Of a DNA stretch of 46,912 nt, positions 1 through 7,576 are shown piece after piece. The stretch spans positions 1 through 46,912 of IMG/VR virus record IMGVR_UViG_3300049830_000163. One strand, 5' to 3'. The position numbers and the translations under genes were made by a program. This DNA comes from a virus. The notes under the pieces were generated by a model. The model worked only from the letters and a program-made list of their open reading frames with translations, did not search any database and was not told the DNA's origin. Within the stretch, counting starts at the first letter, position 1. The number at the start of each line of letters is the position of its first letter.

Positions 1-324
1 CTTCACTACGCCGAAGGGCAACCGCGCGCTTATCGGAAAGCTTCCAGCCTTGGGCTTGGATCGCCTTGATGAACGCGGGCGCTTTCGCAACCGCATTCCC
101 GGCCAATTCCAGCGCCCGCGCACGGATTGGATCGCCTTCACGCACGGGGCTTGCGCGAAGCGTTCCCGCGTACATATTGTCGAGCCGCTTTTCCGCCATC
201 GCGCGGGCGTTCGCCGCGCCGTCTTCTTCCTTCGCCGACGCCATAGCGTCATTGAGTATTTGCCGCAAGCCGTAGTTGTAAATGTACTCCTGCGTGATTG
301 CGGGGAATTTCGCCACGTTTATGT
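1..324. repeat. Left copy of terminal direct overlap
   Basis: These 324 bases recur at 46589-46912 with only four differences, at 128, 152, 299 and 322. Each is T here and C in the right copy. This is what a circular or circularly permuted genome gives when assembled with an overlap. Because the copies differ, they may come from two variants in a population. A true long terminal repeat is less likely, since it would normally be identical. Confidence 0.9.
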
Positions 325-406
325 CAAGCGCACCTTTACCGCCGAGCTTGGCGACCTTCGAGAGGACGACGGTTTGTTTGTCGGACAGGTTGATGTTGAT
401 AGCCAT
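1..406 (-). CDS. Early phage protein, 5' part of a gene crossing the circular junction
   Basis: This is the N-terminal part of a 170-codon gene whose remainder lies at 46482-46588. It starts at ATG 406-404, with AAGGAG placed 9 nt upstream. The first 30 residues, beginning MAININLSDKQ, are missing from the right-end copy because the window ends there. The joined product is a soluble, mostly helical protein with an Ala/Lys-rich middle and no family that I recognise. A sigma70-like promoter lies upstream (509-536) and a rho-independent terminator follows the stop (46422-46450). The gene therefore looks like an insulated and probably highly expressed early unit. Function is unknown. Confidence 0.8.
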   Translation of the reverse strand, partial: MAININLSDKQTVVLSKVAKLGGKGALDINVAKFPAITQEYIYNYGLRQILNDAMASAKEEDGAANARAMAEKRLDNMYAGTLRASPVREGDPIRARALELAGNAVAKAPAFIKAIQAQGWKLSDKRAVALRRSE

Positions 407-508
407 GTCTTTGGACTCCTTGGGATGAATGAACGCGCGCCGCGCCGTATGCTTGGCAAGTCCGCGTTCGATTGTCAAAGACCGTCGCGGCGAGCCGCGA
501 ACACCCAC

Positions 509-536
509 AACATACACTCGTCCCACACGGTGTCAA
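509..536 (-). promoter_or_regulatory. Sigma70-like promoter for the early junction gene
   Basis: On the minus strand a perfect -35 (TTGACA, 531-536) is followed after 16 bases by TATGTT (509-514), which matches the -10 consensus at four of six positions. It lies about 100 bases upstream of the ATG at 406 and points into the 170-aa gene. Confidence 0.6.
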
Positions 537-608
537 CGGGGTTTGAAAAATTATTTTCAACTGCGCGCGGGGGCAGAGTCCCGAAAGATTGGCGCGGGCG
601 TCGGAAGG

Positions 609-701
609 CTGATCGGGCTCGAGACGCTCAAGATGCTCATTCGAAAAACGGCATATGTGTCCTTTCGATGGGCCCCGTATTTTAAGAATTCGCGGCCCCC
701 C
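609..701. repeat. Left arm of an imperfect long inverted repeat
   Basis: This arm aligns with the reverse complement of 787-878 at roughly two thirds identity, without large gaps. Shared blocks include ATCGGGCTCGA, AGATGCTCAT, GGCATAT and a terminal GGGCC/GGCCCCC hairpin. Both arms are open in the matching frame, but differences fall about equally on the three codon positions. The repeat therefore looks like a DNA or RNA element and not a pair of genes. Confidence 0.65.
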
Positions 702-726
702 ATTCCACTCTTCCTTAATTTTAAAT

Positions 727-742
727 AAAAAAAAAAAAAAAA
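727..742. other. Run of 16 adenines at the centre of the inverted repeat
   Basis: There are sixteen consecutive A on the plus strand, with AT-rich flanks from about 705 to 785, inside an otherwise GC-rich genome. It sits between the two inverted-repeat arms. It could be a DNA-unwinding or bending element, or a T-tract for leftward termination. Homopolymer length may be inexact in an assembly. Confidence 0.6.
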
Positions 743-786
743 CTACGACAAAAATTTGAGTCTTCGGAAAGAAAAGCAGTTTTTTC

Positions 787-878
787 GGGGGCCGAATACT
801 TTGGGAATACCAGGCCCCCCGAAACATCAAATATGCCACTTTTGGGATGAGCATCTCCAGCATGTCGAGCCCGATGAG
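787..878. repeat. Right arm of the imperfect long inverted repeat
   Basis: This is the reverse-complement partner of 609-701. Its inner end carries a GGGGGCC/GGCCCCC stem (787-793 and 813-819). Read on the minus strand it closely resembles the hairpin at 39719-39753 in an early intergenic gap. Confidence 0.65.
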
Positions 879-1110
879 AACGCCCGCCCGGCCCGCGCCC
901 GTTCAACCTGGCGTGCCCTTCCCCCCTGACTATCCCCCAGCTATGCAATCCAAAGCTGCAGCGCGGGCGCGGCTGCAACCCGCGACTCAATTTTCGAGCC
1001 TCGAGGGGTGGGGTACCCCCGCCGACCCCCACCCGCCTGCGCGCTCAAATAACCCTCTGAAACGAACCACGAGAATTCCGACCCCCTCCAAAACCCCAGA
1101 ACCCCACGGC

Positions 1111-1139
1111 TTGACGCCCGCGCCCGCGTGTGGTAGCGT
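1111..1139 (+). promoter_or_regulatory. Sigma70-like promoter of the late/packaging operon
   Basis: TTGACG (1111-1116) is followed after 17 bases by TAGCGT (1134-1139). A GTGTG block (1128-1132) lies 12 bases after TTGAC, as it does in the tail-fibre promoter at 26466. Transcription would start at about 1146, right at the ATG of the small terminase gene, which implies a leaderless or nearly leaderless mRNA. Confidence 0.5.
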
Positions 1140-1144
1140 CAGCC

Positions 1145-1726
1145 ATGGATGCGCCCGCGCTCAGCCTCAGTCCCCGAACCCGTGGCCGACGGGCGCTCGC
1201 GGTTTCCGCCGAGACCCTCGGGCCGATCAGCCATGCCGACCTGGCGCTGCTTGACGCGCCGCGGGCGAGTACGGCGCCGAAGATCGCGCGCCTCCATGAC
1301 CGGCATCACACTCTCGCTCGCGCCCTCGCCTCAGGCATGCGGCCCTACGAAGCCTCCGCTATCACCGGCTACGACCCGAGCCGGATTTCAATCCTCCAGG
1401 CCGACCCCGCGTTTCAAGACCTCGTCGAGGACTACCGGGTGAAGAACGACGCGGCGCAGGCCTCTTTCGTGGAGCGGGCGTCCCTTGTCGCGGTGACGGC
1501 GCTCTCGCGCCTGGCCGATCGCCTCGAGGACGATGAAAACCCCATGGGGGACTCGACCCTCATCGAAGTAATCAAGCTTACCGCCGACCGCACCGGCCAC
1601 GCGCCAGTCCAGCGCAACCTGAACCTCAACGTCAACCAAGACCTCGGCGCCCGCCTTCGCGCCGCGTCAAGCCGTCTCCAGTCCCTCACAGACGTAGGAG
1701 TGGTCGATGTCCCAAGCCTTGACTGA
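1145..1726 (+). CDS. terS: Terminase small subunit (putative)
   Basis: This 193-aa protein lies immediately upstream of the large terminase, which it overlaps by 20 nt. Its middle contains a helix-turn-helix-like segment (EASAITGYDPSRISILQ) followed by 'DPAFQDLVEDYR', a layout common in small terminase subunits that bind the packaging site. A helical segment and a basic/hydrophilic tail follow. A GTG at 1130 would extend the protein by five residues, but that codon lies within the predicted promoter. ATG 1145 is therefore preferred even though no Shine-Dalgarno sequence is visible. The role rests on position and the HTH; sequence identity is not diagnostic. Confidence 0.7.
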   Translation: MDAPALSLSPRTRGRRALAVSAETLGPISHADLALLDAPRASTAPKIARLHDRHHTLARALASGMRPYEASAITGYDPSRISILQADPAFQDLVEDYRVKNDAAQASFVERASLVAVTALSRLADRLEDDENPMGDSTLIEVIKLTADRTGHAPVQRNLNLNVNQDLGARLRAASSRLQSLTDVGVVDVPSLD

Positions 1727-3221
1727 TCCCCGCGACGAACTCCTCGAGCTTCTCGCCTATCTCGAGGATAAGCCCTACGAATTCGTCATCGCCTGTTTTC
1801 CTTGGGGTGAGAAGGACACCGACCTCGAAGCCCGCGCTGGCCCCGACGTATGGCAAGCCGAACTTCTCCAGACCATCCAGAGCAAACTTCAGTCCGGCCA
1901 CCTCTCCACCGTCGGCGCGATCCGCGAGGCTATCAAGTCCGGCCACGGCGTCGGCAAGTCCGCTGTCGTCTCTTGGCTCTGCTGGTGGGCGCTTGCCACC
2001 GCTGTCGGCACCCGCGGCCGCGTCACCGCCAACACGGAGAAACAGCTTCGCACCGTCCTCTGGGCGGAGATCATGAAGTGGCATCAACTTTTCCTGGGCC
2101 GCGAGCTTTTCCGCTGCACCGCCACCGCCATCTACTCCGCGGACCCGCAGCAAGAGAAAACCTGGCGCATCGATGCCGTGCCGTGGTCGGACGAGAATCC
2201 CGAGGCCTTCGCGGGCCTCCACAACTATGGCAAGCGCCTCCTCTACATATTCGATGAAGCTTCAGCTATCCCTGATAAGATCTGGGAAGTGGTAGACGGC
2301 GCTATGACGGACGCGAATACCGAGCTTCTTTGGATCGCCACCGGCAACCCTACACGGAACCACGGGCGCTTTCACGACTGCTTCAGCCCCAACTCTGGCT
2401 GGTCTACTCGCACCGTCAATTCCGAAGACTCCGCCTTCAGCAACAAAGCCGAGCTGGAGAACTGGAAGCTCAAGTGGGGTTGGGACAGCGACTTCTATCG
2501 CGTCCGCGTCCGAGGAGAGTTCCCCAACTCTTCCGAACTCCAGCTCATCCCGGTCGAGGCTGTCCGCTTCGCCCGCGCCCGTCAAGCGATCTCCTGGCCC
2601 GGCGAGGCGAAAACCCTTGCCGTCGACATTGCGCGCTTCGGCTCGAACGAGTCCGTTGCCGTTTTCCGCGTGGGCAAGGACGCGCGAACTATTGAGGGAT
2701 CGCGCTGGCGCGGGCTCAGTGTTCCTGAGAGCGCGGCGCGTATAGCGGGGCTGATCTCACGCGAGGCCCCGGATGCTACCTTCATCGATGAAGGCGGCGT
2801 CGGCGGAGGCGTCGTAGACAACGTGCGGTTGCTTGGGCACAGCTGTATTGGAGTCAACTTCGGCGCCTCCGCCTCTTCGCGCCCCGGCGGAACCCTCGTC
2901 GCGAACAAACGCGCGGAGATGTACGTTTCGCTCCGCGACTGGCTGCGCGAGGGCGGCGCTATCCCGGATGATCAGGAACTCGAAGACCAGTTGGTCTCCA
3001 TCGACTACCACTTCAATCGGAAGACCGAAATCCAACTCATGGCGAAAGAGGACATGCGCTCCCTCGGCCGCCCGTCGCCCGATTGGGCTGACGCCCTCGC
3101 CATGACCTTCGCCTTCCCCGTCTCTCCTCGGCGTTGGAAAGGCGCGGCGGCGATGAAGTTCGAGTACAACCCTTACACAATGGATGCTCTGCGCGAGCAA
3201 CAGCCGGAGTACGTGCACTAA
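1707..3221 (+). CDS. terL: Terminase large subunit
   Basis: This 504-aa DNA-packaging motor has an N-terminal ATPase and a C-terminal nuclease. The Walker A motif GHGVGKSA is at residues 79-86. The Walker B motif LLYIFDEAS is at 178-186, with the acidic pair D183/E184. The RNase H-like nuclease acidic residues are visible at D307 (AVDIARFG), D361 (FIDEGGVGGG) and D459/D462 (DWADALAM). Length is normal for podovirus large terminases. The ATG has a GGAG 8 nt upstream and lies inside the end of terS. The protein docks on the portal encoded downstream, cuts concatemers and drives DNA into the prohead. Confidence 0.95.
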   Translation: MSQALTDPRDELLELLAYLEDKPYEFVIACFPWGEKDTDLEARAGPDVWQAELLQTIQSKLQSGHLSTVGAIREAIKSGHGVGKSAVVSWLCWWALATAVGTRGRVTANTEKQLRTVLWAEIMKWHQLFLGRELFRCTATAIYSADPQQEKTWRIDAVPWSDENPEAFAGLHNYGKRLLYIFDEASAIPDKIWEVVDGAMTDANTELLWIATGNPTRNHGRFHDCFSPNSGWSTRTVNSEDSAFSNKAELENWKLKWGWDSDFYRVRVRGEFPNSSELQLIPVEAVRFARARQAISWPGEAKTLAVDIARFGSNESVAVFRVGKDARTIEGSRWRGLSVPESAARIAGLISREAPDATFIDEGGVGGGVVDNVRLLGHSCIGVNFGASASSRPGGTLVANKRAEMYVSLRDWLREGGAIPDDQELEDQLVSIDYHFNRKTEIQLMAKEDMRSLGRPSPDWADALAMTFAFPVSPRRWKGAAAMKFEYNPYTMDALREQQPEYVH

Positions 3222-3394
3222 TGGGCAGCCCCAAAATCCCGACCCCGCAGGTCGCGCCACCTCCGCCCTCCCCCGCGATGCTCGCGCCGCGTTTGCCCGG
3301 CGGCGTGCCGAATCTCGGCGGTACCTTCCTAACCTCAGGAATGCCTTCCGCCCCGCCTATCGCCAAACCCGCCAAAACCCTCCTCGGCGGTTAA
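3221..3394 (+). CDS. Small proline-rich protein between terminase and portal
   Basis: This is a 57-aa protein whose ATG overlaps the terL stop (TAATG). It is rich in Pro, Ala and Gly, starts MGSPKIPTPQVAPPPP, and has no predicted fold or cysteine. Small proline-rich proteins at this position occur in several podovirus head modules, but their role is not established. Translation is probably coupled to terL. It could be a head accessory or a disordered linker protein. Confidence 0.7.
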   Translation: MGSPKIPTPQVAPPPPSPAMLAPRLPGGVPNLGGTFLTSGMPSAPPIAKPAKTLLGG

Positions 3395-3397
3395 CCA

Positions 3398-5113
3398 ATG
3401 GCTTTCCCTCTTCGCCTCAATGCTGCCGACAAGCAGGTCCTCCGCGGCCAACTTGACGGCACGCTTGAGTCCCTTCGCACGTGTCGCGTCTCCTGGTGGG
3501 CGCACTGGGCGCGGATCGCGGAGGTGACACTCCCCCGTCGCTATCGCTGGTTCGTCACACCCAACCAGTACAATCGCGGCGCGCAAATGAACCAGGCGAT
3601 CATTGACGAGACCGCAGTCGTCGCCGCGCGCAAATGCGCCTCGGGCTTACTGGCCGGCATGACTTCCCCAACGCACCCTTGGTTTCGCCTAGGCCTCCAT
3701 GACCAGCCCGACCTGGCTTCCGGCCCTGTCAAGAACTGGCTCGCCGAATGCTCGCGTCGCGTTCTCATGGTTATGTCGCAGTCCAACTTCTACACCATCC
3801 TCGGCACCTTCTACCACGACCTCGTAGTTTTCAACACCGCAGTGATGATTATCTACGAGGACGACGAACAGGTCTTCCGCGGCCAGTCCCTCTACCTCGG
3901 CGAGTTCTTCCTCGCCTCGTCCGACCGCTTCACGGTGGATAAGCTTTACCGCGAGTTCACTCTCACCCTTGAGCAGTGTGTTCAGCAATTCGGCCTCGAA
4001 AACCTTCCGGAGACCTATCAATTCCAGTACAAGGCCGGTGGCCCGCAGCGGCAGACGGAACTGATCGTCCGGCACTGCATCGAGCCCAACACCGACCTAT
4101 GGGCCGACGCCACGCGCCCGCTGGGCAAGGTCGTCCCGGCAGTCTTCCCCTGGCGCGAGCTTTACTGGCTCGCCGCTCAATCTGACTCCGCCATTATCAA
4201 AGCCACAGGCTTCAAGTCCAAGCCCTTCATGGCAGGGCGTTGGCAGACAACCGGCAACGATGCCTACGGTTCTGACGGCCCAGGCATGCTCGCCCTCCCC
4301 GCAACCTTGCAGCTTCAAGTCCAGCAGCGTCGGAAAGGCGAGGCCATCGATAAGCTCGTCCGCCCACCGATGATCGCATCGGTGAACATGCGAAACGAGC
4401 CCGCGTCGATCCTCCCGGGCGCCCTCACCTACGTCACCGACATCGGGCCGAACTCTGGCTTCCGCCCCGCGTTCCAGGTCGACCCCCATCTTCAAGAGAT
4501 GACAATGGATATCGCTGAGGTCCAGAAGCGAATCGAGTCGATCTACTTCGTTGATCTCTTCATGATGATCTCCCAGCTGGACACCGTCCGCACTGCCACC
4601 GAAATCGACGCGCGGCGCGAGGAGAAGCTTATCCAACTCGGCCCCGTCATCGAGCGCTTTGAGAACGAGGTCCTCGACCCTATCATCAACCGCATCTTCG
4701 ATATCATGTTCCGACGCGGCCTCTTCCCGCCCGCTCCCCCTGAACTTGGAGGTGAAGCCGTTGTCCCGCAGTATATTTCCATGCTGGCCGAAGCGCAACG
4801 CGCGGCCGCGACCGCTGCGATCGAGCGCGTCCTACAAGTCGCGGGCAACCTTGCCGGGGTCGACCCGACCATCATGGACAACCTCGACCTCGACCTTACA
4901 ATCTCGCGTTACGCGGACTACCTCCAGGTGGATCCTGAACTAATCCGACCCATCGCGGAGGTGATGCAAATCCGCCAGGCGCGCGCGCAACAGCAGGCGC
5001 AGCAGGAGCAAATGCAGCAGGCTGCGGCCGCGGTCCAGGGCGCGCAGACGCTGTCTCAAACTGAAGTCGGGGGCGGTCAGAACGCCCTCCAGAAACTCTT
5101 AGGTGCCGCATGA
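3398..5113 (+). CDS. Portal protein (T7-type head-tail connector)
   Basis: This 571-aa protein belongs to the podovirus head-tail connector family (T7 gp8 / BPP-1 type). Recognisable features are the N-terminal 'WWAHWARIAEVTLPRRYRW' and 'RKCASGLLAGMTSPTHPWF' regions, the central 'FNTAVMIIYEDD' and 'YLGEFFLASSDRFTVDKLYREF' strands, and the late 'ALTYVTDIGPNSGF' followed by long helices. A Gln/Ala-rich C-terminus (residues about 520-555) is typical of the crown/barrel end. It forms the dodecameric ring for DNA entry and binds terminase and the tail adaptor. It ends four bases inside the next gene. Confidence 0.93.
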   Translation: MAFPLRLNAADKQVLRGQLDGTLESLRTCRVSWWAHWARIAEVTLPRRYRWFVTPNQYNRGAQMNQAIIDETAVVAARKCASGLLAGMTSPTHPWFRLGLHDQPDLASGPVKNWLAECSRRVLMVMSQSNFYTILGTFYHDLVVFNTAVMIIYEDDEQVFRGQSLYLGEFFLASSDRFTVDKLYREFTLTLEQCVQQFGLENLPETYQFQYKAGGPQRQTELIVRHCIEPNTDLWADATRPLGKVVPAVFPWRELYWLAAQSDSAIIKATGFKSKPFMAGRWQTTGNDAYGSDGPGMLALPATLQLQVQQRRKGEAIDKLVRPPMIASVNMRNEPASILPGALTYVTDIGPNSGFRPAFQVDPHLQEMTMDIAEVQKRIESIYFVDLFMMISQLDTVRTATEIDARREEKLIQLGPVIERFENEVLDPIINRIFDIMFRRGLFPPAPPELGGEAVVPQYISMLAEAQRAAATAAIERVLQVAGNLAGVDPTIMDNLDLDLTISRYADYLQVDPELIRPIAEVMQIRQARAQQQAQQEQMQQAAAAVQGAQTLSQTEVGGGQNALQKLLGAA

Positions 5114-5493
5114 TGGATGCCCGCTCCGAGCACAGCCTCATTGGCGTCGAGCCACACCTCTGCCTCGTCATGCGTAATGCCGCACTTCGCCGTCCCTTCC
5201 TCGTCATCCACGGGCTTCGCACTGACGCCGAGGAAGCCGCGCTAGTCGCGGGCGGGCATAGCCAAACAATGCACTCCCGCCATCTGAAAGACAAAGCGGG
5301 CTTTGCCGCTGCAGTTGACATCGCTGCACTCGCCGACGGCCACGTTACGTGGGAGGCCGCCGCTTACCTCTCCCTCTCCGACATCATCAAGGAAACCGCG
5401 CTCGCCGCGTCGGTTCCGATCGAGTGGGGCGGAGACTGGACAACCCTGAAAGATCTCGGCCACTTCCAACTTCCCTGGAGCGCCTACCCATGA
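5110..5493 (+). CDS. Peptidase M15-type endolysin (L-alanyl-D-glutamate peptidase-like)
   Basis: This 127-aa protein has the zinc peptidase pattern of phage M15C endolysins. 'HSRHLKD' then 'AAAVDIAAL' supply H58 and D70, and 'DLGHFQLPW' supplies the catalytic D115 and third ligand H118. It would cut the peptide cross-bridges of peptidoglycan. There is no signal peptide, so release needs a holin; a candidate is at 29733. It lies between portal and capsid accessory genes, not with the lysis genes, overlapping both neighbours by four bases. It could act in lysis, or as a virion-associated enzyme. Confidence 0.82.
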   Translation: MMDARSEHSLIGVEPHLCLVMRNAALRRPFLVIHGLRTDAEEAALVAGGHSQTMHSRHLKDKAGFAAAVDIAALADGHVTWEAAAYLSLSDIIKETALAASVPIEWGGDWTTLKDLGHFQLPWSAYP

Positions 5494-5846
5494 GTGCCGC
5501 CGATGACATCGAGGCCAAACAGGCGAAAGGCAATCGCCAGAAAGAGGCGAAGCGCGCCCGCGACAAACGTATCTCGCGCACGGTCATCACCGCTCTCATG
5601 TCTTCCATCGACGGGCGCCGCTGGGTATGGTTGCAACTCGAGGCTGCGCAAGTCTTCGCCCAAACCTACGTCCCCGGTTCCTTTGACCAGACTGCCTTCG
5701 CCGAGGGCAACCGCCGCTTTGGCAACCGCTTCCTGGCCGAAATCCAAACCTACGCAATCGCGGATTTTGTTCGGATGCTTCAAGAAAATAACCCGACAGT
5801 AGAGGAGATCCAAGATGTCGGAAGCCCTGACGCCCCCGCTAGCTGA
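5490..5846 (+). CDS. Bbp19-like phage protein
   Basis: This 118-aa protein starts with ATG overlapping the endolysin stop (ATGA). After a charged N-terminus it has the pattern 'RRWVWLQLEAAQVF...F...AEGNRRFGNRFLAEIQ', which resembles the small Bbp19 family next to the scaffold gene in BPP-1-type phages. The family function is unknown. Its place between portal and scaffold suggests a head-assembly accessory. The end overlaps the scaffold gene by 32 nt. Confidence 0.7.
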   Translation: MSAADDIEAKQAKGNRQKEAKRARDKRISRTVITALMSSIDGRRWVWLQLEAAQVFAQTYVPGSFDQTAFAEGNRRFGNRFLAEIQTYAIADFVRMLQENNPTVEEIQDVGSPDAPAS

Positions 5847-6504
5847 AGCCCCCGCCCCGGCTCCAGTGGAACTCCCGCCTTCGGGGGCTACATCCCCCGC
5901 GCCAGCTGCTGAAGGCGTAGCCCCAGAAACCCCCGCGCTGCCTGGCGCGGACTCCCTCCTCGCGACCGCGCAGGCCGAGGATGCTCCGGAAGGTGGCGCG
6001 GAAACCGCGGCCGCGCCGGTGGCGTATACAGAATTCGCACTACCCGAAGGTGTAGCTGTCGAGCCCGAACTCATGACCGCGTTCCAGGAGCAGGCCAAAG
6101 CAAATGGCCTTTCCCAGGAAGCCGCTCAGGGTATGCTCGACCTCTACGGCAAGACGGTACAAACCCAGGTGGAAGCTGCCGCAAAGCATCTCGCTGAACA
6201 GCAAACCCAAACCTGGACTGAGGTGAATAAAGCCTGGCTCGCCGAGCTTGAGGCCGTCCCGGATTTCCAGGGCGACACCAAGAAAACCTCTCTCGCCATT
6301 ATGGCGAAGGCACTCGAAGAGTACGGCGTGGGCGATGTGCGGCAGGCGTTCGCGCTTACCGGTGCGGGCAACAACCCCGCGATTGTCCAGACTTTCCTCA
6401 AGATGGCGAAGGCGCTTTCCGAAGGGACTCCAGTCTCTTCCGGTGCTCCCATCTCCGGACCACGAACAACGGGCGCCGTTCTCTACGGCGAACCCTCAAC
6501 TTAA
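5815..6504 (+). CDS. Capsid scaffolding protein
   Basis: This 229-aa protein lies just before the major capsid gene. The first 70 residues are Pro/Ala/Glu-rich and low complexity. A predicted helical core follows (residues about 85-165, 'QEQAKANGLSQEAAQGMLDLYGKTVQTQ'), then a small C-terminal domain ending in 'GAVLYGEPST'. This disordered-helical-short tail plan is typical of T7 gp9-type scaffolds. It would guide prohead assembly and leave before packaging. No protease motif was seen. Confidence 0.8.
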   Translation: MSEALTPPLAEAPAPAPVELPPSGATSPAPAAEGVAPETPALPGADSLLATAQAEDAPEGGAETAAAPVAYTEFALPEGVAVEPELMTAFQEQAKANGLSQEAAQGMLDLYGKTVQTQVEAAAKHLAEQQTQTWTEVNKAWLAELEAVPDFQGDTKKTSLAIMAKALEEYGVGDVRQAFALTGAGNNPAIVQTFLKMAKALSEGTPVSSGAPISGPRTTGAVLYGEPST

Positions 6505-6513
6505 GGAACCACT

Positions 6514-7563
6514 ATGGCTACGCTATCTGCAACTGCAATGACTTACGCGGAGTGGACTCTTCGCCACGACCGCTACGGCAAGCCCGCTACGCTTGTCAAC
6601 ATGATGTCTCAGGCCAACGGCGTCATCGATGATATGATGGCCGTCGAGTGCCAATCCGGCAACGCGTTCGAGTACACCCAGGTTGTCGGCCTGCCAACCC
6701 CGTCGCGCCGCGTCTACAATCAAGGCGTCAAGCGCACTATTGCGCAGGTCGCCAAGCTAACCGCGACGACCAAGGAGTACGCTGACCAGATCGTTATGGA
6801 TCGGGACATCGTAGACATCAACGGCTCGGGAATGCAAGTTCGCGCTGACGAAGATATGATCCACATGCAGGCTCTGCAGCAGAAGCTTGCCTCGGACATC
6901 TTCTACGGCAACGCGAACGTGGACCCCGCGCAGTTCACTGGCCTCGCTAACATCTACAACACCGTCAATCTCGCCACTAGCGGCATCGCCAAGAACGTGA
7001 TTGACTGCGGTGGCACCGGTTCTGTGAATACCTCTCTCTGGTTGGTGAACTGGGGACCGAAGCAAATCCACACGATCTTCCCGAAGGGCACTCAAGCCGG
7101 CATCTTCCACCAAGATTTCGGCCTGGTTCCCAACGGCGGCAGTGATGCCAACGGTAACACCTTCCCGGCCTACATGACCTGGATCAGCTGGAAGATCGGC
7201 CTGGCCATCCACGACTGGCGCCAAGCGGTTCGGGCCTGCAACATCGATGTCCCCGGTCTCGTCGCCGGAACGGGCACGAACCTCATCCACCTCCTCGGTG
7301 ACATGGTTCACAAACTCCCGGTCCAGCCTGTTGGCGCCGGCCCGGTCAATATGTCTGATGCGGTCCCCGAGAAGATCGTTATCAACCGGCCGGTCTTCTA
7401 CTGTGACCGTACTGTTCTCCACTACCTCGACCGCCAAGCTTCGGACAAAACCAACGTCCTGCTTCGCATGGAGGAGTGGGGCGGCATGCCGGTTCTCACC
7501 TATCGCAGCATTCCCATCCGTTGTGTCGACGCGCTGCTCGACACCGAAGCTCGTGTCCTCTAA
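6514..7563 (+). CDS. Major capsid protein
   Basis: This 349-aa protein has the composition and order of BPP-1-type HK97-fold capsid proteins. It has an N-terminal arm, then 'VVGLPTPSRRVYNQGVKRT' and 'VMDRDIVDINGSGMQVRADED' (E-loop/P-domain region), then 'QQKLASDIFYGNANVDPAQFTGL' and a late 'MEEWGGMPVLTYRSIPIRCVDALL'. The start ATG has AAGGAA 7 nt upstream. It is downstream of the scaffold gene and upstream of a Bbp16-like gene, the standard order. Expected to be the most abundant virion protein. Confidence 0.93.
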   Translation: MATLSATAMTYAEWTLRHDRYGKPATLVNMMSQANGVIDDMMAVECQSGNAFEYTQVVGLPTPSRRVYNQGVKRTIAQVAKLTATTKEYADQIVMDRDIVDINGSGMQVRADEDMIHMQALQQKLASDIFYGNANVDPAQFTGLANIYNTVNLATSGIAKNVIDCGGTGSVNTSLWLVNWGPKQIHTIFPKGTQAGIFHQDFGLVPNGGSDANGNTFPAYMTWISWKIGLAIHDWRQAVRACNIDVPGLVAGTGTNLIHLLGDMVHKLPVQPVGAGPVNMSDAVPEKIVINRPVFYCDRTVLHYLDRQASDKTNVLLRMEEWGGMPVLTYRSIPIRCVDALLDTEARVL

Positions 7564-7576
7564 GGAGAATTGACCA

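Larger units (their letters stand above)
407..1144. other. Divergent non-coding control region, candidate origin
   Basis: This 738-base stretch separates the leftward early block from the rightward late block and is the only gap above 300 bases. It holds a leftward promoter, a 16-A run (727-742), two inverted arms of about 90 bases (609-701 and 787-878), GC hairpins, a perfect 6-bp stem at 957-962/972-977 and a rightward promoter. Open frames cross it, but none has a ribosome site, a credible start or codon-like conservation. AT-rich DNA flanked by inverted repeats between divergent transcription units is typical of phage origins or packaging/control regions. Which role applies here cannot be settled from sequence alone. 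Confidence 0.55.

Noticed and set aside
336-863. Minus-strand open frame of 175 codons and plus-strand frame 429-728 across the control region
   Set aside because: No ribosome sites, translation through the A16 run gives poly-Phe or poly-Lys-like sequence, and the similarity between the two strands comes from the inverted repeat with no codon-position bias.
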